From contig NZ_CALYPR010000001.1 of NCBI RefSeq assembly GCF_945277285.1, forward strand, positions 620,001-684,000: DNA of 64,000 bases. The letters are read 5' to 3'. Position numbers and translations under genes: made by a program. The DNA is from an uncultured Bartonella sp. (GTDB lineage Bacteria; Pseudomonadota; Alphaproteobacteria; Rhizobiales; Rhizobiaceae). The notes under the pieces were generated by a model. It was not told where the DNA came from. It made no database searches and was given only the letters and a program-made list of their open reading frames with translations. How positions within the stretch are numbered: position 1 is the first letter of the stretch; the number at the start of each line of letters is the position of its first letter. This document shows positions 57,130 through 64,000 of this stretch, one piece after another.

Positions 57130-58110
57130 TTAATTTTTCTGAACCACACCGGGATCAAATACCGAGCAGAGTTCACCCCACAGAGATTTCGCTGCAGCCA
57201 GTTTCATCTGATCTTCATTGCAAGTTGTTCCGTCGTCTATGCAACGATTGACGATGCGATAATAGAGACCTTTTTCAACTTGTGAAAAATAGCGGATCTG
57301 GGCGTCTTTTTGTTTCCCCTCAACGTCACCCATTTTCGGTGAGAAGGAGAGCTTGCGATAGCCTGCCCGATCAAGCGTTTCTTTGCTTTCACGTGCTTTG
57401 GCAATCCAGTTGTCAAAATCACCCTGAGCGACAGAATTCCATTTGAAGTGCATCTCGGAGAAACCGTCGCCGCTATAGTTGGCTGACGATCCGTTAAATA
57501 CGCCTTTCTGATCAGCGTAAAGATGCAACTTCGCGTTCATTTGCGGCATTGCATAAAGCACTGTACCAAGACGCGGAACCCAGAAAGCATTGACCGAATT
57601 TTCTGAAGTCAACTGCAAGAAAACCTGACGATTTTCTGGAGCATATATTTCATTGATCGATGCAACGCCATATTGCGGATAGATAAACAACCATTTCCAG
57701 TCAAGTGCAACAGCATCAATCTGGAGTGGCTGCTGATCGCCTGCAGCGTCTGCGCTAATTGGCCGTGACGGTTCAAGCTTATATGTGTAGTAAGCTGTCA
57801 AACTTGCCAAAATAATAATAACAAGAATCGGAATCCCCCACATGAAGGTTTCGACTTTTTTGGAGTGCCCCCAATCCGGCAGATATTCTGCTTCGGTGTT
57901 GGTAGCACGATATTTGATTGCGAATGCGACGACTGCGATCATCACCGGAATGACAATACACAACATCACGACAACGCATGTAACAATTAAAATCAGCTCA
58001 TGGTGTGCGACATAGCCCGCCGGGTTAAGAATATCAAATTCACAACCTGACAAGAGCAAAGCGGATGCTAAGACACCCAAAAGCCCTGTTAGTTTACCAA
58101 AGTTCTTCAT
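57130..58110 (-). CDS. cyoA: Cytochrome o ubiquinol oxidase subunit II (lipoprotein)
   Basis: Subunit II of the quinol oxidase, 326 residues from the ATG at 58110; an upstream in-frame ATG at 58134 would add eight residues ahead of the signal peptide and is less likely. A lipoprotein signal ends at the lipobox LLSGC (Cys23). Two helices follow (about 37-65 and 85-110), then a periplasmic cupredoxin-like domain without the CuA ligands, as expected for a quinol oxidase. YPQYGVASINEIYAPENRQVFLQLTS (core YPQYGVASINE) and FWVPRLG are family motifs. It heads cyoABCD; no cyoE lies in the window. Confidence 0.95.
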   Translation of the reverse strand: MKNFGKLTGLLGVLASALLLSGCEFDILNPAGYVAHHELILIVTCVVVMLCIVIPVMIAVVAFAIKYRATNTEAEYLPDWGHSKKVETFMWGIPILVIIILASLTAYYTYKLEPSRPISADAAGDQQPLQIDAVALDWKWLFIYPQYGVASINEIYAPENRQVFLQLTSENSVNAFWVPRLGTVLYAMPQMNAKLHLYADQKGVFNGSSANYSGDGFSEMHFKWNSVAQGDFDNWIAKARESKETLDRAGYRKLSFSPKMGDVEGKQKDAQIRYFSQVEKGLYYRIVNRCIDDGTTCNEDQMKLAAAKSLWGELCSVFDPGVVQKN

Positions 58111-58380
58111 TCCTACCTGCCTCTTTATATGCATCGCATATTATTGCACGAGGGTATTTCTATTAATTCGTCACGAAAAAGCGGCCTTTTTCACTTTTTC
58201 GATCTTCCCCGTCAGGCAGTTTAACTGTCTCAAAAAGACATAGACACCCGACTTGGGCTGACGTTACCGCAAATAGAATTGTGGCATCATCTAGGCACGT
58301 CTTACTCTTTGAGTGGAAATTCGCAAGGGGTTTATCTGCCCCTGCGTCAATATTGCGCGGTTTTTCCGACGATTTCCGAT

Positions 58381-58818
58381 TCACAAAATTAGATCAACGA
58401 TATATTCAACAGCAAAACGGTATCCGGCACTTCCGCAACCTGCTATCACAGCATCAGCCCGCTCGGAAACAAACGAATGGTGTCGATAGTTTTCCCTTTT
58501 TTGAATATTCGATAGATGAACCTCGACAACCGGCCCTTCAAACATTTTCAAAGCGTCGAGTATTGCAACGGATGTATGGCTATATGCGGCCGGATTAATA
58601 ATAATAGCAGCACTTTTACCAATTGAATCCTGAATAAAACCAACCAATTCACCTTCATGATTGCTTTGCAAAAATTCAACATTAACCCCATGAGAGGCAG
58701 CACATTCTCTCGTCTTGGTCTCGATGTCTTCGAGTGTTTCATGTCCGTAAATGGCCGGCTCACGCTTACCCAGAAAATTGAGATTCGGACCGTTTAGCAC
58801 AGTGATTTTTTTAGTCAT
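58381..58818 (-). CDS. aroQ: 3-dehydroquinate dehydratase, type II
   Basis: Third step of the shikimate pathway. The 145 residues are the usual size of the dodecameric type II enzyme. Active-site residues are visible: Tyr24 in REPAIYG, the SNHEGELV loop, INPAAYSHTSVA, His101 in VHLSNIQ and Arg112 in YRHHS. It lies between cyoA and recF on the same strand with gaps on both sides, so it is probably its own transcription unit. Confidence 0.96.
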   Translation of the reverse strand: MTKKITVLNGPNLNFLGKREPAIYGHETLEDIETKTRECAASHGVNVEFLQSNHEGELVGFIQDSIGKSAAIIINPAAYSHTSVAILDALKMFEGPVVEVHLSNIQKRENYRHHSFVSERADAVIAGCGSAGYRFAVEYIVDLIL

Positions 58819-58868
58819 AAATTTTTCCCCTCAAAAATCGAGTTTACTGCCAAGTCATCCAACATTTT

Positions 58869-60101
58869 TCAACGCCTCGCAATGGCTCCGTTGGCAATTT
58901 CAAAAAATTGCGCCCGTCCTTCAAGTGCTGAAAAAAGCTGACTGTCGGTTCCGGTCATAAACGTTTGACCGCCCAGCTGATCAAGGCTATCGAACAATAT
59001 TGCGCGACGCCCTCTATCAAGATGAGCTGCCATTTCATCAAGAAGAAGAATCGGTGTCATTCCCGATATCTGTGCCGTCAGACGAGCATGAGCCAGAACA
59101 AGGCCGGTCAAAAGTGCCTTTTGTTCGCCAGTCGAGCAGAGTGCTGCCGGCATATTCTTTTTTGCGTAAAAGACCAGCATATCACTTCTATGGGGCCCTT
59201 CAAGAGTGCGTCCAGCTAGGCGATCCAAGTCTCGCTTGTCATGCAGGCGCTGTTTATAATCCTCCTCAACATCAACTGCTGATTGCCGAGTCAAAGCCTG
59301 TTCTATTATGCCTTCAAGGCCGAGGAGAGGCGTTGGAAATGTGCCTGTTCCGTCAAAATTATCAATGTTCGAAATCAAACGGACAACATCCATTCGGGCA
59401 GCAGCTATAGCAATTGCAAGTTCGGCCATCTGTGTTTCCAGTGCTGCAAACCAGCTTTCGTCTGTATTGCCTTCTGTCAATAGCCGGTTTCTAGCCCGCA
59501 TGGCCTTTTCGAAATCTACAACACGGCGAGCATGTGCCGGATCAATTGCCAACACCATGCGATCAAGAAAACGTCTCCTGTCACCCGCCGGCCCTGTAAA
59601 GAGCCCGTCCATTGCAGGAACAAGCCAGCTTACGCGACAGTAATCAGTGAGTCGATCGGCTGCAACGCTTGCACCATTAATGCGTACTTTACGCCCTCCT
59701 TCTGTCATATCACTGGCAGTGCCGATATTGACATCACCATAAAGAGCCGATTGCAAATGAGCGAAAATGACAAACCCTTGAATATTGTTTTGTTGCCCAT
59801 CAATTTCCTGTTTTTGAGAACTAGGAACGCCGTTAATCTTTCCTTTCTGTATTTCATATTTAAAACCGCTATTATGTTTTGCATAAGCGACTGAATCATA
59901 TGAGGCCCGGCGCAAACCACGACCAGGAGAAAGGAAAGACAAAGCTTCAAGAAGATTGGTTTTACCGGCACCATTGTGGCCGGTAAAGACAACAAGTTTA
60001 TCGGAAAAATCAGCAGAAAAGCTGCAATAATTGCGATAATTGGTTAATTTTAATTGCCTGACAAAAACCTTCGTGGCCTGTCCGTCATTATGACCTTCCA
60101 T
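58869..60101 (-). CDS. recF: DNA replication and repair protein RecF
   Basis: SMC-like ATPase that, with RecO and RecR, directs RecA to gaps. The 410 residues have Walker A GHNGAGKTN (about 41-49), the RecF signature DRRRFLDRMVLAIDP, the ABC-type signature region STGEQKALLTGLVLAHARL and Walker B ILLLDEMAAHLD. It starts six bases after dnaN, with which it is surely co-transcribed. recR is found about 40 kb away in the same window. Confidence 0.95.
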   Translation of the reverse strand: MEGHNDGQATKVFVRQLKLTNYRNYCSFSADFSDKLVVFTGHNGAGKTNLLEALSFLSPGRGLRRASYDSVAYAKHNSGFKYEIQKGKINGVPSSQKQEIDGQQNNIQGFVIFAHLQSALYGDVNIGTASDMTEGGRKVRINGASVAADRLTDYCRVSWLVPAMDGLFTGPAGDRRRFLDRMVLAIDPAHARRVVDFEKAMRARNRLLTEGNTDESWFAALETQMAELAIAIAAARMDVVRLISNIDNFDGTGTFPTPLLGLEGIIEQALTRQSAVDVEEDYKQRLHDKRDLDRLAGRTLEGPHRSDMLVFYAKKNMPAALCSTGEQKALLTGLVLAHARLTAQISGMTPILLLDEMAAHLDRGRRAILFDSLDQLGGQTFMTGTDSQLFSALEGRAQFFEIANGAIARR

Positions 60102-60107
60102 TCGCTT

Positions 60108-61226
60108 TTAAACACGCATTGGCATCAACACATAGAGCGCATCCGAACCATTACTATCACTGATGAGGGTTGGTGCTCCGGCGTCAGCTAGCATGAAAAT
60201 GACATCTTCACCGTTAAGTTGCGCCATAATATCAAGCAAATATTTTGAATTAAAACCGATTTCCAGCGGCTCACCTTCGTAATCTGCTACAATTTGGTCT
60301 TCCGCGCTGCCTGAATCCGGATTGTTGACGGTCAAAGTCAATTGACCATTTTCGATAGATAATTTGACAGCACGTCCTCGATCACTCGAAATTGTCGATA
60401 CACGATCAACCGCAGCAGAAAAACTCTGCCGATTAACGGTGAGTTTCTTATCATTGCCCAAAGGAATAACACGCTGATAATCAGGAAATGTTCCGTCGAT
60501 CAATTTGGACGTCAATACAACAGACGCAATGCTGAAACGTATTTTTGTTTCAGAAACTTCGATTTTTATTTCGCTCTCCGCTTCCTCGCCTAAGAGCTTT
60601 TGTAATTCGCCAACAGCTTTCCTTGGAATAATTACTCCGGGCATGCCTTCCGAACCAGATGGCGCTTCGGTTTCTGCCTGAGCCAAACGGTGACCATCGG
60701 TTGCCACCGTGCGTATTTTCAAACCTTTATCGTCAATGACATGAAAATAGATACCATTCAGATAATAGCGCGTTTCCTCGGTGGAAATTGCAAATTGGGT
60801 ACTATCAATGAGCCGTTTCAAAGCCGCAGCCGATAACGAAAAACTATGGCTAAAATCACCAGCGTTGAGTTCAGGAAAATCTTCCTTTGGCAAACATTGC
60901 AAACGGAAATTCGAACGCCCCGAAACAATCGACATGGCGTTTCCATCGTCGGCTACTGAAAGCATGATTTCGCCACCTTCAGGAAATTTACGGATAATCT
61001 CATAAAGAAGATGGGCTGGAACCGTTGTTGAACCGTCTTGTTCAATATTGGCAGCAGTTGTTTCCGTTACCTCGAGATCAAGATCTGTTGCCTGCAATTC
61101 GACCCCTGAATTGACCGTATTAATCAGGACGTTCGACAGAATAGGTATTGTGTTACGCCGCTCGACAACACGATGAACACGCCCGAGAGATTTTAAAAGA
61201 TGACTACGATCAACGGTGATGCGCAT
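60108..61226 (-). CDS. dnaN: DNA polymerase III beta sliding clamp
   Basis: Ring-shaped processivity factor of the replicative polymerase. The start is the ATG at 61226 (MRITVDRSHLLKSLG); the open frame reaches 61259 but adds residues atypical of the family. GAGAG lies eight bases before it. The 372 residues form three clamp domains: VVERRNTIPILSNVLI in the first, EETRYYLNGIYFH in the second, and FNSKYLLDIM and YVLMPMRV in the third. It follows dnaA by 188 bases and precedes recF. Confidence 0.96.
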   Translation of the reverse strand: MRITVDRSHLLKSLGRVHRVVERRNTIPILSNVLINTVNSGVELQATDLDLEVTETTAANIEQDGSTTVPAHLLYEIIRKFPEGGEIMLSVADDGNAMSIVSGRSNFRLQCLPKEDFPELNAGDFSHSFSLSAAALKRLIDSTQFAISTEETRYYLNGIYFHVIDDKGLKIRTVATDGHRLAQAETEAPSGSEGMPGVIIPRKAVGELQKLLGEEAESEIKIEVSETKIRFSIASVVLTSKLIDGTFPDYQRVIPLGNDKKLTVNRQSFSAAVDRVSTISSDRGRAVKLSIENGQLTLTVNNPDSGSAEDQIVADYEGEPLEIGFNSKYLLDIMAQLNGEDVIFMLADAGAPTLISDSNGSDALYVLMPMRV

Positions 61227-61414
61227 GTTGGACACTCTCTTAATAAGTCTGCTAATCAAATATTTCTTGCGGGATAATACTCGTCAACACAATTCCTATA
61301 AAACAAGGAATCATCCTGCGAGAAAACCAAATTTACACCACAATGGCAATATTCTTGCGAAAAATGCAAGTTACCAACCATTCAGGCGCTAGAAGTATTG
61401 TTGGTAAATAAGAT

Positions 61415-62914
61415 TTAAGCAGCTTGTTCACCAATCAGCCGTTTAAGCAATTCAAGCTCTTTGGCCAATTGTTGATCAGCACCAACCAGATCTTCGATTT
61501 TGCGCACTGCATGGAGAACAGTTGTATGATCGCGTCCGCCAAAACGACGCCCGATTTCAGGAAGTGAGCGCGGTGTCATCATCTTGGCCAGATACATGGC
61601 AACCTGTCGCGGTTTGACGATTGTGCGGGTACGGCGATTTGATAAAAGATCCTGTTTGGATACATTATAGTGACGAGCAACAACCCGTTGTATTTCTTCA
61701 ATACGAATACGCTTTGGTTCACCCGAACGTGTCAAATGGTCCAATAATTCGTCAATACGATTTAACGATAAATCCGGTTCAAAAGACTGACGGAACAACA
61801 GCTGATTGAATGCTCCTTCAATATCTCGTCCGGAACCTGAAACAGTTCTTGCAATGTGGCTTAACACTTCGTCAGGTATAGCAATTGACGGGTCATCATG
61901 TTGTGCAGCCTTCAACCGTTTACGCAACATTTCAAATCGCATGTCGAAATCAGGCGACTCGATTTCCAGCGAAACACCACCTTGCAGCCGCGAGCGCACA
62001 CGTACATCAAGCGACTCAAGCTCGGCTGGCGCGCGATCGGCAGCAACAACAACCTGTTTTGCACTATCAAGAAGCATATTCAGTAAATGGCAGAACTCGT
62101 GTTGAATCGACTTACCTTGCAAAAATTGCATATCGTCGATAATAAGCAAATCAATATCACGCAATTGTTCTTTAAACGACAAAGCGTTGTTGTCACGAAT
62201 TGCAGTTGCAAATCGCCACATAAAATATTCGGCAGTCAAATAGATCACTCTGACCGGTGTCGGGCGCTGTAAAGCGGCCGCTGCAATTGCTTGCAAAAGA
62301 TGAGTCTTGCCCAACCCCACTGAGGCATGGATAAAAAGCGGATTGAAACGCAACGCACTTTTATGACTTTCGGCTATCGACCGTGCTGCAGCAAGCGCAA
62401 CACGATTGGATGGCCCTTCAACAAAAGTGTCGAATGTGTAACGCGAATCAAGCGGCGAGCCAAAAACGCTTTGTTGGAGTGTTTCCCCTGCAAAACGCTC
62501 TGTCTTATTAGGTGAAGCCGACACCACTTTTTCCTGTTCAATACGGACATGTGCTTCCACTTCCTTATGTGGATTGACGTGCTTGACCACCCGATTCATG
62601 CCACGCACAACAATGTCAACACGCAACAATGTCGGACATTCTTGATGCCATAACTCTGTAAGAATTGTTGCGTAGTGGTTGGTAATCCATGACCGTAAAA
62701 AAGCTGTCGGAACAGAAAGACGGACAAGACTGCGGCTGAATTCGTCGAGCTGTAAACGGCCAAACCAGCTTGTATAGGCCTCGTTGCCGACATGAACTTT
62801 CAACTGCGCCATAACACGTGCAAAAAGTTCTTCTCCTTCGTCCTGTGCAACCAAATGATGAACATCATTGTTCATTCCGGTTTCACGTGACACAATCCCA
62901 TTCAAATTTGACAT
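61415..62914 (-). CDS. dnaA: Chromosomal replication initiator protein DnaA
   Basis: AAA+ protein that opens oriC and loads helicase. The frame is open from a TTG at 62938; ATGs at 62926, 62914 and 62875 are all possible and no binding site decides between them. I use 62914, giving 499 residues. Domain I starts at [23 protein letters not shown] (core [10 protein letters not shown]). The AAA+ domain has [13 protein letters not shown] and [13 protein letters not shown]. Domain IV has the DnaA signature [20 protein letters not shown], which contacts the DnaA box. dnaA-dnaN-recF are consecutive. Candidate DnaA boxes lie upstream. Confidence 0.96.
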   Translation of the reverse strand: MSNLNGIVSRETGMNNDVHHLVAQDEGEELFARVMAQLKVHVGNEAYTSWFGRLQLDEFSRSLVRLSVPTAFLRSWITNHYATILTELWHQECPTLLRVDIVVRGMNRVVKHVNPHKEVEAHVRIEQEKVVSASPNKTERFAGETLQQSVFGSPLDSRYTFDTFVEGPSNRVALAAARSIAESHKSALRFNPLFIHASVGLGKTHLLQAIAAAALQRPTPVRVIYLTAEYFMWRFATAIRDNNALSFKEQLRDIDLLIIDDMQFLQGKSIQHEFCHLLNMLLDSAKQVVVAADRAPAELESLDVRVRSRLQGGVSLEIESPDFDMRFEMLRKRLKAAQHDDPSIAIPDEVLSHIARTVSGSGRDIEGAFNQLLFRQSFEPDLSLNRIDELLDHLTRSGEPKRIRIEEIQRVVARHYNVSKQDLLSNRRTRTIVKPRQVAMYLAKMMTPRSLPEIGRRFGGRDHTTVLHAVRKIEDLVGADQQLAKELELLKRLIGEQAA

Positions 62915-63015
62915 CTTACGCAACATTCTCTCTGACAAAGACCGAGCCGAAAACCGGTAGATAGCGCTCCCCTAATTTTTTCATCAGCCTTCACCCTATA
63001 TTACACAATAAAAAC

Positions 63016-63024
63016 TACTCCACA
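63016..63024 (+). promoter_or_regulatory. Weak DnaA-box-like sequence
   Basis: TACTCCACA matches the DnaA box TTATCCACA at 7 of 9 bases, about 100 bases upstream of dnaA. It is listed because it accompanies two better boxes in the same gap. Confidence 0.25.
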
Positions 63025-63381
63025 TAAAGCAGACCAACACGTTTGCCAGCCCCCACAACATACCCAAACACTTCTGCCTTACATGAAAAACTCAACTGAC
63101 CCCTAGTTATTTTCCCATCACGAAAATACCTGTCACCTTTCTGCCCTTCAACAGAAGCCTTTCCGGGTAACATAATTATGTGACAACCTTGCTGTCTGCA
63201 TTCACACCTCCCAAGAAAAAGTACTTCCGCGATTTTTTCTCGCTCCAACACGAAAAAGAACACGTAGCACATTTTTCAGTTGGTCCGTCTTTGTGCCGCT
63301 CACATCACTCAAACAGAATGACAAAGACTCAAAGAAGCAGACAGTAAAATTATTAATTTCTGGATTGACCATACAAAAACG

Positions 63382-63390
63382 CTATCCACA
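63382..63390 (+). promoter_or_regulatory. DnaA box (8 of 9)
   Basis: CTATCCACA differs from the consensus TTATCCACA only in the first base. It lies about 470 bases upstream of the dnaA start. Confidence 0.5.
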
Positions 63391-63594
63391 AATGCAAGAG
63401 GTGAATGGACACTCTAAACGACCGGTTATAGCGAATTTTGCCTGTATTCTTGTTCACGATCACCACGTAATTACTTTGATTCAACAAGCTTTTTCGTAAT
63501 GGGTCATGTTGATATGGGAAAGCCAAAAAATCTTAAAAAAAAATTAAAAAAAAATGCTTGACAAAAACCGATTGGAGTATGGAGTTCCGTCTTT

Positions 63595-63603
63595 TGTGGA
63601 TAA
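63595..63603 (-). promoter_or_regulatory. Perfect DnaA box
   Basis: TGTGGATAA is the exact complement of the consensus DnaA box TTATCCACA. It lies about 40 bases downstream of a long A-tract and may serve dnaA autoregulation or origin function. Confidence 0.6.
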
Positions 63604-63718
63604 GGCTTATAATTGTTTGTTTTTAAACGACTTTTAACCCCGATCTTCAATGATAAACCATTCTAAAATTCGTCGTTTTTGAAGGTAAATTTTCTATTCC
63701 TAGAGCCCAAACAAAATA

Positions 63719-63749
63719 ACAAAAAACCGGCGCCAAAATTGGCACCGGT
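63719..63749 (-). terminator. Rho-independent terminator of rpsT
   Basis: On the minus strand, ACCGGTGCCAA pairs with TTGGCGCCGGT (one G-T pair) at 63726-63749, followed by TTTTTTG. It lies 67 bases after the rpsT stop. Confidence 0.88.
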
Positions 63750-63816
63750 CTGAGCCGATATATGCATCACAATGCTATTTTTAAATAGCATTTTCCAATT
63801 TAAACACGAGCAAAAA

Positions 63817-64000
63817 TCAGGCAGAAAGTGCCTTCAATTTTTTTGCTAAGCGCGAAACTTTACGGGATGCCGCATTTTTATGCAAAACACCTTTTGTCAC
63901 AGCACGCATCAATTCAGGTTCAACTGTTTTGAACGCAACTTCTGCGGCCGCCTTATTACCGGCAGCAATTGCATCATCAAACTTGCGTACAAATGTCCGA
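63817..64000 (-). CDS. rpsT: Small ribosomal subunit protein S20 (bS20), C-terminal part
   Basis: 16S rRNA-binding protein of the 30S body. Only about the last 60 codons are in the window; the gene continues past the right edge. The visible end reads [16 protein letters not shown], then [21 protein letters not shown] and ends LKALSA, which matches the conserved C-terminal helices of S20 (GVLHKNxAxRxxSRL). It is upstream of dnaA on the same strand, a neighbourhood common in alphaproteobacteria. Confidence 0.95.
   Translation of the reverse strand, partial: RTFVRKFDDAIAAGNKAAAEVAFKTVEPELMRAVTKGVLHKNAASRKVSRLAKKLKALSA

Larger units (their letters stand above)
62939..63718. other. Region between dnaA and rpsT with DnaA boxes
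   Basis: About 780 bases without a firmly supported gene. It holds three DnaA-box-like sequences (entered separately) and an A-tract-rich stretch (about 63520-63555). A minus-strand frame at 63015-63272 (85 residues, five cysteines, no binding site) is open but unrecognised. The dnaA promoter should lie here. Confidence 0.5.

Noticed and set aside
63558-63583. TTGACA followed by TATGGA on the plus strand
   Set aside because: The spacing (14 bases) is too short for a standard promoter, and no plus-strand gene lies downstream in the window.
62939-63718. Calling the dnaA-rpsT gap the chromosomal origin
   Set aside because: Only two good DnaA boxes are present and origins of this group are usually elsewhere; skew data are needed.
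1-64000. CRISPR arrays, IS elements, prophage genes, tRNA genes
   Set aside because: No regularly spaced repeats, transposase or integrase motifs, or tRNA-like folds were seen while reading both strands.

Overview
The window is an alphaproteobacterial chromosome segment of the order Hyphomicrobiales (Rhizobiales). Three things point there: the gene order irr-fabA-fabB-fabI, the long block tsaB-rimI-miaB-phoH-ybeY-corC-lnt-HTH-metK-trmB-rimP-nusA-ylxR-infB-rbfA-truB, and cycM next to kdsB-pheA. Moderate-to-low GC in genes, very AT-rich spacers, a decayed autotransporter passenger and a complete cyo quinol oxidase operon suggest a host-associated Bartonella-like bacterium, perhaps of the bee-gut Bartonella apis type. 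The genus is inference from memory of families and gene orders, not from a search. Almost everything here is core genome; no IS element, prophage, CRISPR array or tRNA gene was seen.

Layout. 1-4223 (minus): the high-affinity phosphate operon pstS-pstC-pstA-pstB, cut by the window edge, with a candidate PhoB box before pstS. 4356-6445: gshB, a MoeB/ThiF-type adenylyltransferase and a small unknown gene. 6643-12486 (minus): the peptide importer yejA-yejB-yejE-yejF. 12553-16318: cycM, divergent kdsB-pheA, then nudC and a HIT-family gene. 16371-22186 (plus): SRP RNA, dnaX, ybaB, recR, a lytic transglycosylase and a cation diffusion facilitator. 22512-27410: irr facing fabA-fabB-fabI, a DUF3995 gene and rsmC. 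27675-30542 (minus): rpsO-pnp. 30485-33979: an island with an MFS exporter and the autotransporter remnant; it separates rpsO from truB, which are usually neighbours. 33980-51449 (minus): the translation, RNA-modification and envelope block. 51450-53927: AT-rich spacers around dps. 53928-58110 (minus): cyoABCD. 58381-64000 (minus): aroQ, recF, dnaN, dnaA and the end of rpsT.

How the genes fit together. DNA replication and repair are represented twice (dnaX-ybaB-recR and dnaA-dnaN-recF). The nusA-infB block joins transcription elongation/antitermination with translation initiation, ribosome maturation (rimP, rbfA, ybeY) and tRNA modification (truB, miaB, tsaB, trmB). The irr-fab region places the iron regulator beside the anaerobic-type unsaturated fatty-acid genes. 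Dps, glutathione synthase and the cyo oxidase fit an oxygen-exposed host niche.

Points most worth a second look: an in-frame A-AAA-AAG slippery heptamer in dnaX followed at once by a -1-frame stop, arranged like the E. coli dnaX frameshift; a terminator hairpin just upstream of rimP; a perfect 20-bp palindrome between irr and fabA; the decayed repeat passenger protein; and the DnaA boxes between dnaA and rpsT. Many start codons were moved inward to positions with a good ribosome binding site; the entries say where.
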